Origin: Actinomycetes bacterium
GTDB lineage: Bacteria; Actinomycetota; Acidimicrobiia; Acidimicrobiales; Acidimicrobiaceae
Direction of reading: 5' to 3'
DNA length: 13,106 nt
Assembly (NCBI GenBank): GCA_021823385.1
Contig: JAKAOC010000013.1
Span: 1 to 13,106 of the forward strand
A model generated the notes under the pieces. That model was not told the origin of the DNA. It made no database searches and saw nothing but the letters and a program-made list of their open reading frames with translations. Every line of letters starts with the position of its first letter. The stretch's first letter is position 1. Below, piece after piece: positions 1 through 6,281 of this stretch. Made by a program: the position numbers and the translations under genes.

Positions 1-139
1 CAAGGAAACATGGGAAAGGGGAACCTCGCTGCCCTTGACTCCCCGCAGGATCGCCTTGACCCCGGACGGCGAGCGCATGGTCCTCGCCTACCTGCGCTCA
101 CGGGCAGCCGGGCCACGTAAGAGCATTTACGACATGTGA
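1..139 (+). CDS. 3' end of an unrecognised gene, cut by the window edge
   Basis: An open frame enters at the left edge (first full codon at base 2) and stops at TGA 137-139. It gives about 45 residues ending in RKSIYDM. The central part, RRIALTPDGERMVLAYLRSR, is helix-like, and its third codon positions are mostly G or C, as in the real genes here. The LTPDGERM stretch is reminiscent of the wing and dimer helix of winged-helix regulators (the MarR/PadR style LTPxG), but this is only a resemblance. Start, length and function cannot be determined. It could also be a chance open frame, since short open frames are common in GC-rich DNA. Confidence 0.35.
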   Translation, partial: KETWERGTSLPLTPRRIALTPDGERMVLAYLRSRAAGPRKSIYDM

Positions 140-304
140 GAGCCGCCGTCGACGAGAGGCTCGGCACCTGGACTCCTTGCATCCCAGACGACCGCGGCAT
201 CGATTAGCGGTGGCTCGACAAGCGCACAGGGACACGCACAGGTTTGGCCACGACATCGGCGCCGGCGGTCCGGAAAACAGAGCGCGCTTTGCCGTGCCCG
301 GATG

Positions 305-451
305 TCAGTGATGGCCCATCCGCACCATCTTCAGCATGCGCAGGTTGAAGGCGATGAATCGCAATACCTGGCGGGGCAGGCTCTTGCGAGCCCGCAGGGT
401 TCCCGCGGTCGGCAGAGGGGCCTCTGCGATGTCGGTGTTCCCTTGATCCAT
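305..451 (-). CDS. Small 48-residue basic amphipathic protein downstream of SQR
   Basis: A short gene read right to left, beginning ATG at 451-449 and preceded by a perfect AGGAGG (464-459 on the minus strand) with 7 bases of spacing, the best ribosome binding site in the window. The predicted protein is 48 residues. The N-terminal half (MDQGNTDIAEAPLPTAG) is probably unstructured. The C-terminal half is basic and amphipathic, with F32, I33, F35, L37, M39, L40, M42 and V43 alternating with R and K, and ends in a double histidine. It starts 38 bases after the SQR stop, so it should share its transcript. An alternative in-frame start (ATGATG at about 492-487) overlaps the SQR stop as TGATG, but the internal AGGAGG favours the shorter form. 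I do not recognise a named family. The cationic tail suggests a peripheral membrane peptide, perhaps an SQR partner (inference). Confidence 0.66.
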   Translation of the reverse strand: MDQGNTDIAEAPLPTAGTLRARKSLPRQVLRFIAFNLRMLKMVRMGHH

Positions 452-489
452 GGGTCGGCCTCCTGGGCTCGAAACTTGCAGCGCCATCA

Positions 490-1947
490 TCACTCCGGGA
501 TCAGATACCAGAACGGGCGCGCCTTGGCCTTGTAGATGAACAGGTAGTGAAGCAGGTACTTGGTCCAGTGGCCACTCAGGCCGATCTCGCCGCTGGTCTC
601 CTTCAGGTCCCTGCCTTCGCCGGGGAAACGGCCGTAGTCCGGAACGATCGGATACATCGTCATCGCCGCCGCAGTCCCGTCGCGCAGTCCCGCTCCCGCC
701 GAAGCGATGCAGGCGGCACCCATGGAGGCCATGGAGGCGGTGTGCTGGTGCAGCGCCTTCCCGTTCTTGATGCGGTCCGCGATCGCCTCGGCCGCCGTCC
801 GGCCGATCACCCCGGAGGGCATCCCCGTCCGCGGGGGCGAGGGGGTGATGACCGTTCCGTTGGGGCTGGTGCGCGGCTTGGAGATGGGATGAGGCGGGGC
901 GAAGGCGATACCGACCGCGTAGATGTTGTCGTAGAAGGGGCTCTGGTAGTTCTTGGGCCAGTCGGCGGCGGTCCACTCCTCGTAGGGCTTGGGGGTGTAG
1001 TCGGCGTCGACCCGCATGAAGCCGTTAGGGGCGAAGAGCTGGGAGGTGATCTCGTTGCCCTCGCGGTCCCAGGCCTTCATGTCCGCCCCGCGGAAGGGCG
1101 GGAGCAGCATGGCGAAGTCGAACTTGAGGCTGGACTTGGTCCCGTCCAGCTGCTCGTAGTGGACCTCGCCCGGCTCCACTTTCTCGACGTGCGCCTGCAG
1201 CACCGCCTTCACCCCGCGCTCGCGGAACAACGACTCGGTCCACATCTTGGAGTTGGTGACGAATCCCTGCTGGGCGAAGTGCATACCGCCCACCCCGAAG
1301 TCGCCGAGCTCGTTCTCGTTGGAAAGGTAGACCACGTCGGCGCGGTCGCGGACTCCGCGGGCGCGCAGCTCATGCTCGACATTGAAGGTGTACTCGAAGG
1401 CCGCGCCCTCGCAGGTGCAGGTGCCGTGCCCCATGCCGATGACCAGCGTCTGGTGCTCGCCCCGCTGCAGCGACTGGATAACGTTCTCCAAAGCCGCCGC
1501 GGTCTGCTCGGCGTGCGGAGCGGTGCAGACCGACAGCGAGTTGCCGTCCGGCCCGAGCCCCGGGGTGGCCCCGAAGTTGAGCTTGGGGCCGGTGGCGTTG
1601 ATCAGGAAGTCGTACTCTATGCGCTCCTGCTCACCGGAGCGGGCGGGATCGGTGTAGACGACATCCACGAAGCCTCGCTCGGTATCGGCGTCACCTTCGG
1701 GATGAATCCCCACCGCGAGCGCCTGGCGGAAGTCGATCCCCTTGCGCTTGTAGACCGGGCGCAAAGGGAAGGTGACCTGCTTGCGCGTCATCCTGCCCAC
1801 CCCGACCCAGATGTTGGAAGGTATCCAATTCCAGTTGGAGTTGGGCGAAACCACGATCACCTCGTGATCCGAGCCCAGCATGCGGCGCAGGTAAAGCGCG
1901 GCGGTGTGGCCCGAAATTCCGGCGCCCAGGATTACTGTCCTAGCCAC
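490..1947 (-). CDS. sqr: Sulfide:quinone oxidoreductase-type FAD flavoprotein (atypical cysteines)
   Basis: Predicted to oxidise sulfide at the cytoplasmic membrane face and pass electrons through FAD to quinone. The GTG start (1947-1945) is chosen because GGGGAGGA lies just upstream and the FAD-binding strand begins at once: VILGAGISG, residues 5-13. NATGP at 117-121 is the second FAD motif. C141 (in SVCT) and C179 (in CEGAAFEY) sit where SQR cysteines are expected, and C177 makes an extra CxC. Where SQRs usually carry the third cysteine (consensus near GVCVAIPP) this protein reads GIAFAPP (346-352), with no cysteine. A further cysteine, C413, lies in GAACIASAG. PPRTGMPSGV (371-380) matches the P-K-T-G region. 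The C-terminus (about 459-485, GHWTKYLLHYLFIYKAKAR then PFWYLIPE) looks like an amphipathic membrane anchor. At 485 residues it is longer than type I SQRs (about 430). Another member of the SQR/FccB-like flavoprotein family is possible. Confidence 0.85.
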   Translation of the reverse strand: MARTVILGAGISGHTAALYLRRMLGSDHEVIVVSPNSNWNWIPSNIWVGVGRMTRKQVTFPLRPVYKRKGIDFRQALAVGIHPEGDADTERGFVDVVYTDPARSGEQERIEYDFLINATGPKLNFGATPGLGPDGNSLSVCTAPHAEQTAAALENVIQSLQRGEHQTLVIGMGHGTCTCEGAAFEYTFNVEHELRARGVRDRADVVYLSNENELGDFGVGGMHFAQQGFVTNSKMWTESLFRERGVKAVLQAHVEKVEPGEVHYEQLDGTKSSLKFDFAMLLPPFRGADMKAWDREGNEITSQLFAPNGFMRVDADYTPKPYEEWTAADWPKNYQSPFYDNIYAVGIAFAPPHPISKPRTSPNGTVITPSPPRTGMPSGVIGRTAAEAIADRIKNGKALHQHTASMASMGAACIASAGAGLRDGTAAAMTMYPIVPDYGRFPGEGRDLKETSGEIGLSGHWTKYLLHYLFIYKAKARPFWYLIPE

Positions 1948-2118
1948 GGGTCCTCCCCTCTTCCCGCTCCACCTCGGGCGCGGGTGCTCGCGGCCTCGAA
2001 ACTTGCGTGTTTGCGGAGAGCGGAGGCCGGCATACACCTACGACGGCGGCACGCCGCCCACGCCGATCCCGCACCTTCGTTCGCCGCGCGGATGCTCTCC
2101 GACGGCCTCTGTCACCAA

Positions 2119-2124
2119 ACCATA
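2119..2124 (-). promoter_or_regulatory. Possible -10 element for the sqr operon
   Basis: On the minus strand this reads TATGGT, matching the minimal TANNNT pattern. The DosR-like palindrome ends 39 bases upstream of it, putting the palindrome centre near -55 to -60, a plausible activator position. No good -35 hexamer is visible, as expected for an activator-dependent promoter. The implied leader is about 165 bases, which is long. Weak evidence. Confidence 0.25.
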
Positions 2125-2162
2125 ATGTCCGTACATTTCGGGCGCCACGGGTGTGGAGGGAA

Positions 2163-2197
2163 AGGGACTTTGGTCCCTATCACTTCGGGACCGTTTT
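2163..2197. promoter_or_regulatory. DosR/DevR-like palindrome nested in overlapping hairpins
   Basis: GGGACTTTGGTCCC at 2164-2177 differs at one position from the core GGGACTWWAGTCCC of the DosR (DevR) box known from mycobacteria. It can fold as AGGGAC/GTCCCT with a TTTG loop. Its right arm, GGTCCC (2172-2177), also pairs perfectly with GGGACC (2187-2192) across a 9-base loop, followed by GTTTTG. Two mutually exclusive stems are therefore possible. Read as DNA, this is an operator plus a second half-site (CGGGACC). Read as RNA toward the Nramp-type gene, it resembles a short attenuator, though the T-run is only four bases. The box lies about 75 bases upstream of the Nramp ATG and about 220 bases upstream of the sqr start, so either gene could be the target. 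Confidence 0.45.
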
Positions 2198-2251
2198 GCG
2201 TATTTCCACCCTTTGCCACCCCGGGCCCCCGGCGGTACCCTTCGAGGCGAT

Positions 2252-3544
2252 ATGAGCGGGACGCCGAGGGCAAGGGCAGGGGGAGCGGCTCCCCCGGTCC
2301 GCCACGGCGGCCGGGGCACGCCTCTGCGCGCCCGCTCGGCTGCCCTGCTCGCCGCCACCCTGGGCCCCGGCCTGGTGGTGATGCTTGCCGACACCGACGC
2401 AGGCAGCCTCATAACCGCGGCAAAGTCCGGAGCTGTTTGGGGATACGCCATGGTGCTTCCCCAGGTCCTTCTGATCCCTGTCCTCTACGCCGTGCAGGAG
2501 ATCACGGTCCGGCTGGGCGTGGCCACCGGCGAGGGCCACGGCGCCCTCATCCGTCGCCACTTCGGGCAGGGAGTGGCGCTGCTCTCCTCGCTCACTCTCT
2601 TCCTCTCCGCGACCGGAGCGCTCCTGAGCGAGTTCGCGGCGGTGGCCGGGGTGGGCGAAATCTTTGGCGTCTCCCGCTGGACTACGGTCCCCATCGCCAC
2701 CGCCTTCCTGGTGGGCATCGCCATGACCGGCAGTTACAAGCGCGCCGAGCGGATCGGGATAGCCCTCGGACTGGCCGAGCTGGCCTTCATACCCGCCATG
2801 ATCATGGCCCATCCGAGCCTTACCTCCCTCGCCCGGGGCCTCGCATCCGCGCCGGTCGCCAACCACTCGTATCTGATGCTGCTGACTGCCAACATCGGCG
2901 CGGTGATCATGCCATGGATGATCTTCTACCAGCAGGGCGCGGTGGTGGACCGGGGGCTGCGCGAGGAGGATCTGGGCAGGGAGAGGCGCGACACGGCCAT
3001 CGGCGCCGTCTTGACCCAGGTGGTCTCGATCGCCACCGTCGTCCTCTTCGCGGCAACGGTCGGCCGGCACGGATCCGGCGAAGGGCTGGAGACGGTGGGC
3101 GCGATGTCCGCAGCCCTTCAGCCCTTCGTGGGCACGGTGGCGGCCAAAGCCCTGCTCGGCCTGGCAATGCTGGGTGCGGCGCTGGTGGCGGCGCTGGTCG
3201 CCTCGCTGGCGGCAGCCTGGGGGCTCTCGGAGGTCTTCGGATGGACCCACTCCTTGAACGAACGCCCCGACCGGGCAACCTGCAAGTTCTACACCATCTA
3301 CTGGCTCGCGCACATCCTCGGCGCCGCCGTAGTGCTCTCCGGTGCCGGCCTGGTGGAGACGGTGGTCGATGTCGAGGTGATGAATGCGCTGCTCCTGCCC
3401 ATAGTGCTCGGCCTGCTGCTGGCGCTCGAGGCCCGCGCCCTGCCCGAACGGCTGCGCATGAGGGGCGCCCACCGCGCTGCGGTCCTGGGGGTCTCGATCC
3501 TGGTGATGGCCTTCGGCCTCCTCCTGCTCCCCTCCATCGTCTGA
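2252..3544 (+). CDS. Nramp-superfamily divalent metal transporter with non-canonical metal-site motifs
   Basis: A 430-residue integral membrane protein with about 11 hydrophobic segments, predicted to move divalent metal ions across the cytoplasmic membrane. TM1 contains GPGLVVMLADT then DAGS (49-52), followed by KSGAVWGY, which aligns with the Nramp pattern GP-x9-DPGN...GAxxGY. The metal-binding Asp (D49) and Gly are kept, but Pro becomes Ala and Asn becomes Ser. In TM6 the canonical A-x-x-M-P-H reads AVIMPW (217-222). The Ala and the soft Met ligand are kept, while the His used in proton coupling is Trp. These changes suggest an outlying Nramp clade with altered selectivity or coupling; Mn, Fe or Mg cannot be told apart here. 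The start at 2252 has GAGGCGAT upstream and leaves a 30-residue basic N-terminal tail. An in-frame start at 2153 exists but runs through the regulatory palindrome. No obvious terminator follows. Confidence 0.85.
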   Translation: MSGTPRARAGGAAPPVRHGGRGTPLRARSAALLAATLGPGLVVMLADTDAGSLITAAKSGAVWGYAMVLPQVLLIPVLYAVQEITVRLGVATGEGHGALIRRHFGQGVALLSSLTLFLSATGALLSEFAAVAGVGEIFGVSRWTTVPIATAFLVGIAMTGSYKRAERIGIALGLAELAFIPAMIMAHPSLTSLARGLASAPVANHSYLMLLTANIGAVIMPWMIFYQQGAVVDRGLREEDLGRERRDTAIGAVLTQVVSIATVVLFAATVGRHGSGEGLETVGAMSAALQPFVGTVAAKALLGLAMLGAALVAALVASLAAAWGLSEVFGWTHSLNERPDRATCKFYTIYWLAHILGAAVVLSGAGLVETVVDVEVMNALLLPIVLGLLLALEARALPERLRMRGAHRAAVLGVSILVMAFGLLLLPSIV

Positions 3545-3593
3545 CCTGCTGATCTTTCCCTGTCCATCACCCGAATCGCTGCTCGGACGGATG

Positions 3594-3599
3594 TATCAT
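3594..3599 (+). promoter_or_regulatory. Possible -10 element for a leaderless transcript
   Basis: TATCAT fits TANNNT and ends 6 bases before ATG 3606. Transcription starting at the usual distance would begin at or next to that A, giving a leaderless mRNA, a format common in Actinobacteria. Neither ATG 3591 nor ATG 3606 has a convincing Shine-Dalgarno, which supports this weakly. No clear -35 is visible. Confidence 0.3.
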
Positions 3600-3605
3600 G
3601 CGCCA

Positions 3606-4058
3606 ATGGAATTCGAACATGTCCTTCATCCACGCATTGCCGAGCGCCGCAAGGAGAAGCCGCCCAAGACGACCGATGCCGCGGTCGGCTTCAACGGCAA
3701 GCTGGCCCTGCTCATCACCAAGCTGGTCGGCTCCATGTGGTGTGCCTACGTCTTTGCCGCCTGGGACATGCTCAGCCTGCCCGCGGCAATCCACCAGGGC
3801 ATCCAGGCGATCGTCTCCTGGGTGGCCCAGACCTTCCTGCAGTTGGTGCTGCTCTCCATCATCATGGTGGGACAGAACATCCAGAGCGAGACTGCCGACC
3901 GCCGCTCGGAACAGACCTACAACGACGCCGAGGCGATCCTTCACGAGTGCCTCGAGCTGCAGCGCCATCTGCAGACACAGGACGGGGCGCTGAATCAGAT
4001 GCTGGCCAAGCTGCAGGCGGCCGGAGGGGCCACCGGCAGCCAACCGCCGAGGGAATAG
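3606..4058 (+). CDS. Small two-helix membrane protein, uncharacterised
   Basis: A predicted 150-residue protein with a charged N-terminus, a first hydrophobic segment (LALLITKLVGSMWCAYVFAA), a second one (IVSWVAQTFLQLVLLSIIMV) running into GQNIQ, and then a hydrophilic helical tail with DRRSEQTYNDAEAILHE and a probable coiled-coil (LELQRHL...LNQMLAKL). The shape, two membrane helices then a GQN motif and a charged D-R-R/A-E helix, is shared by small bacterial proteins usually called hypothetical. It recalls DUF1003 and the low-affinity iron permease-like proteins, both of which have a QN motif after the second helix. I cannot assign it firmly to either, so the function is unknown. ATG 3606 is chosen because a TATCAT box sits just upstream; ATG 3591 would add five residues. 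It lies 61 bases after the metal transporter and could be co-transcribed with it. Confidence 0.72.
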   Translation: MEFEHVLHPRIAERRKEKPPKTTDAAVGFNGKLALLITKLVGSMWCAYVFAAWDMLSLPAAIHQGIQAIVSWVAQTFLQLVLLSIIMVGQNIQSETADRRSEQTYNDAEAILHECLELQRHLQTQDGALNQMLAKLQAAGGATGSQPPRE

Positions 4059-4064
4059 ATGAAA

Positions 4065-4084
4065 CATCAACTATGTTCTTGATG
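4065..4084 (+). promoter_or_regulatory. Candidate promoter/operator of the VOC-esterase operon
   Basis: CATCAA (4065-4070) and TTGATG (4079-4084) form a perfect 6-bp inverted repeat around an 8-base spacer. The spacer contains TATGTT (4072-4077), which fits a -10 TANNNT box. A repressor on this repeat would block the -10 directly. It begins 6 bases after the upstream gene's stop. MarR-type regulators control the comparable quinone-response genes in Bacillus subtilis, but no such regulator is in this window and no -35 is visible. Confidence 0.35.
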
Positions 4085-4089
4085 GTGCG

Positions 4090-4108
4090 CCGGTGCGGCC
4101 CGCACCGG
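4090..4108 (+). promoter_or_regulatory. GC hairpin in the leader of the VOC gene
   Basis: CCGGTGCG (4090-4097) pairs perfectly with CGCACCGG (4101-4108) across a GCC loop. There is no T-run, so it is not a standard intrinsic terminator. It falls between the candidate promoter and the VOC start at 4154. It may stabilise the transcript, attenuate it, or weakly separate the two units. Confidence 0.35.
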
Positions 4109-4153
4109 AAACCGGCAGGCCCATCCCGCCGCACACCGAAAGGAACCTTGAAG

Positions 4154-4666
4154 ATGGCATTCTCGCCCACTCGCCTCAACCACGCGGTGCTGTTCGTCTC
4201 GGACCTGTCCCGCTCCATCGCCTTCTACACCGAGGTGTTCGGCATGGAGGTCATCGCCACCGAACCCCGCGCCAACGCCGCATTCCTTCGCCTGCCCAAG
4301 TCAGGAAACCATCACGACCTCGGGCTCTTCGGGGTCGGCACCGCCGGTGGCCCCAAGCGCCGCGGCGCCATCGGCCTCTATCACCTTGCCTGGCAGCTCG
4401 ACACCATCGAGGAACTGGCCGAGGCGCGCGCAACGGTGATACGTGCCGGCGCCTACAGCGGCGAGTCGAGCCACGGCGCCACCAAGAGCATCTACGGGGC
4501 CGACCCCGACGGAAACGAATTCGAGCTGATGTGGATGCTGCCCCGCGAGGCCTGGGGCGAATACGCCAACGCCGCCCCCATCGATCGCCTGGACCTCGAC
4601 GCAGAACTGAAGCGCTGGGCCGGTGTCGCCACTGCCGGCCAAATCGTCAACGAGGCGGACCGTTGA
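4154..4666 (+). CDS. VOC-fold metalloprotein (glyoxalase / extradiol dioxygenase-like)
   Basis: A 170-residue protein spanning one complete pair of beta-alpha-beta-beta-beta modules. LNHAVLFVSDLSRSIAFYTE (8-27) is the typical first module and gives metal ligand H10. IGLYHLAWQL gives H77, and the DPDGNEFEL signature (117-125) gives E124. The 2-His-1-carboxylate set fits Fe(II) or another divalent metal, as in extradiol ring-cleavage enzymes of the catechol-2,3-dioxygenase type and in glyoxalase-like detoxifiers. The substrate cannot be read from sequence. The ATG at 4154 has AAAGGAA 8 bases upstream, and the VOC fold begins at residue 8. Its stop codon overlaps the start of the esterase gene. 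Such a pairing recalls mhqE-mhqD (yodE-yodD) of B. subtilis, which protect against hydroquinones and catechols, although MhqE is about twice as long. Confidence 0.85.
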   Translation: MAFSPTRLNHAVLFVSDLSRSIAFYTEVFGMEVIATEPRANAAFLRLPKSGNHHDLGLFGVGTAGGPKRRGAIGLYHLAWQLDTIEELAEARATVIRAGAYSGESSHGATKSIYGADPDGNEFELMWMLPREAWGEYANAAPIDRLDLDAELKRWAGVATAGQIVNEADR

Positions 4667-5307
4667 GCCCGCGCCTCCCTTCGCCGGTGACGGCCTGGGC
4701 GGGCTCGAAGGACCCGGGCGCACCTTTGGTGGTGCTCCTGCACGGGAGGGGTTCCGACGAGGCGGGGATCCTGCCGCTGGCCTCGGTCCTTCCGAGCGAA
4801 GCCTCCTACGCGGCCCTGCGCGCTCCCATCGCCGAGGGTGGCGGGTACGCCTGGTTCGCCAACTACGGAATCGGCCGACCCCGTCCGGAGTCCCTTCGCG
4901 AGACCATGGACTGGTTCTCCGCCTGGCTTTCCACCGTTGCGCCCGGCAGGCCCGTGGCACTGGTGGGCTTCTCCGGGGGAGCCGCCTTTGCGGGTGGCCT
5001 CATCCTGGACGACCCGTCCCGCTACGCCGGCGCGGCGATCCTTTACGGCACCGTGCCCTTCGACGCCGGCGTCCCGGTGACCCCGGGCCGGCTGGCCGGA
5101 ACCAAGGTGATGGTCGCCCAAGGGGAGCGCGACGCGGTCATGCCCCGCGAGCTGATGTCGCGCACCTGGGAGTACCTCTCGAGTGCCTCCGGCGCAGAGG
5201 TGACCGCCGTGCGCGATCCGGGCGGACACGCCATCTCCCAAGCCGTGGTGATCCGGCTGGGAACCTGGATCGGCGACGTGCTCGGGATCGCCTCCACGAC
5301 CCCGTAA
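4663..5307 (+). CDS. Alpha/beta hydrolase, phospholipase/carboxylesterase type (MhqD-like)
   Basis: A 214-residue cytoplasmic serine hydrolase of the small carboxylesterase family, near the usual length of about 200-220. LLHGRGSDEAG (25-35) supplies the oxyanion hole, GFSGG (102-106) the nucleophile S104, GERD (154-157) the acid D157, and GGHAI (187-191) the base H189, so the triad is complete. No signal peptide is seen. The start is read as TTG 4663-4665, which overlaps the VOC stop as TTGA and has GAGGCGG about 5 bases upstream. GTG at 4687 is a shorter alternative. The tight coupling implies a linked role with the VOC protein, possibly hydrolysis of a ring-cleavage or thiol-adduct product (inference). 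The natural substrate is unknown. Confidence 0.85.
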   Translation: MSPRLPSPVTAWAGSKDPGAPLVVLLHGRGSDEAGILPLASVLPSEASYAALRAPIAEGGGYAWFANYGIGRPRPESLRETMDWFSAWLSTVAPGRPVALVGFSGGAAFAGGLILDDPSRYAGAAILYGTVPFDAGVPVTPGRLAGTKVMVAQGERDAVMPRELMSRTWEYLSSASGAEVTAVRDPGGHAISQAVVIRLGTWIGDVLGIASTTP

Positions 5308-5351
5308 CTCCATCGCACCTGCCCGGTTCGCAGGGCGGCTACCGTTGTTCG

Positions 5352-5371
5352 GGGGCCGGACATCAGGCCCC
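5352..5371. promoter_or_regulatory. GC hairpin between the esterase and EamA genes
   Basis: GGGGCC (5352-5357) pairs with GGCCCC (5366-5371) across an 8-base loop in the 123-base spacer after the esterase. No T-run follows. It may be a weak terminator of the VOC-esterase unit, but this is unproven. Confidence 0.3.
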
Positions 5372-5430
5372 TGAGTGCCGGCCGCGGTGGCGGTGGAGGC
5401 GCCCGGCAGGTTTCGCCGCGGAAGGTTGGG

Positions 5431-6261
5431 ATGGGAGAGCTGCTGGCGGTGCTGTCCGCCGTCGTATGGGGCAGTGCCGACTTCGGTGGCGGGATGCTCG
5501 CCAAGCGCTACGTCCCTTACCTCACCGTGCTCTTCTCTCAGACCGCCGCACTCATCGCGGTCGCCATCGCCGGCCTGGCCACCTTCAGCCTGCACTTCCA
5601 GGGCCGCCTCATCTGGGCGGTCATGGCCGGCGTCGTCGGCCCGCTCGCGCTCAGCCTCTACTACCGCGCGCTCTCCATAGGCCCGATGGGGATCGTCGGT
5701 CCGGTCTCGGCAACCGGTGGGGTGGTCCCGGTGGTGGTGGGCGTGGCCATGGGCGAGCGTCCCACTCCCCTGCAGCTGATCGGGCTGCTCGGCTGCATCA
5801 TCGGAGTCGCGGTGGTCTCCTCGGGCCACCACGAACGCTTCAGCCGGGCCAACCTGAAGGTGATCGGCCTCTCCACCTTGGCCGCGTTGGGCTTCGGTGC
5901 TGCCTACGTGGCACTCGCCCAGTCCGCTCCGGCCGGAGTTCTCTCCACCCTCTTCGTGCAGCGCCTGACCAGCTTCGCGCTGATGGGCGGAGTCGCGCTA
6001 CTTCGCCGCGACCGCATGGCGCCGGGGGTCAAGGACGGGGCCAGGCTGGCTGCGGTGGGAATCATGGACGTGAGCGCCAACGGCCTCTTCGCACTCTCCT
6101 CCCGGCTCGGCAACCTGGCCATCGTCGGGGCGCTCGGCTCGACCTATCCCCTGACCACCGCGATACTCGCCGCGGTCATCAACAAGGAGCGGCTCAACCG
6201 GGTCCAACTTCTCGGCGCGGCGCTGACGCTTGCCTCGGTGGTGGTGGTAAGCGCCGTCTGA
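5431..6261 (+). CDS. EamA/DMT-family permease
   Basis: A 276-residue membrane protein of the drug/metabolite transporter superfamily with two EamA repeats (about 1-130 and 145-276) and about ten hydrophobic segments. It opens with MGELLAVLSAVVWGSADFGG, the usual first helix, and each repeat ends in a run such as LLGCIIGVAVVSSG (first) and LLGAALTLASVVVVSAV (second). RALSIGPMGIVGPVSA is the typical helix 3-4 junction of the first half. Relatives export metabolites, amino acids or toxic compounds; the substrate here is unknown. The ATG at 5431 follows GGAAGG at a short spacing. It may be read from its own promoter, given the 123-base gap upstream. Its stop codon lies in a short inverted repeat. 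Confidence 0.88.
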   Translation: MGELLAVLSAVVWGSADFGGGMLAKRYVPYLTVLFSQTAALIAVAIAGLATFSLHFQGRLIWAVMAGVVGPLALSLYYRALSIGPMGIVGPVSATGGVVPVVVGVAMGERPTPLQLIGLLGCIIGVAVVSSGHHERFSRANLKVIGLSTLAALGFGAAYVALAQSAPAGVLSTLFVQRLTSFALMGGVALLRRDRMAPGVKDGARLAAVGIMDVSANGLFALSSRLGNLAIVGALGSTYPLTTAILAAVINKERLNRVQLLGAALTLASVVVVSAV

Positions 6262-6281
6262 GGCCGGTACCGGAAGCCTCA
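6259..6281. terminator. Possible weak terminator at the end of the EamA gene
   Basis: TGAGGC (6259-6264), which includes the stop codon, pairs with GCCTCA (6276-6281). The loop contains a second palindrome, CCGGTACCGG. Only TT follows, so termination strength is doubtful. Confidence 0.3.

Larger units (their letters stand above)
1948..2251. other. Divergent intergenic spacer between sqr and the Nramp-type transporter
   Basis: This stretch must hold the promoters of both divergent genes. The part nearest sqr (1948-2100) has an open frame but no ribosome binding site or family resemblance, and I see no gene in it. The A+T-richer part (2110-2215) holds a DosR-like palindrome with overlapping hairpins (annotated separately). 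A possible minus-strand -10 box, TATGGT, lies at 2124-2119. The Nramp-type gene has GAGGCGAT directly before its ATG. Confidence 0.6.

Noticed and set aside
547..3552. A 1001-codon plus-strand open frame across the sqr gene and the metal transporter
   Set aside because: It is antisense to sqr and out of frame with the transporter. Its translation is R/G/P-rich with no motif, while both real genes have clear family signatures.
5320..5345. GGTTCGCA, considered as part of a tRNA T-arm
   Set aside because: No acceptor stem, anticodon arm or CCA-proximal pairing could be built around it.
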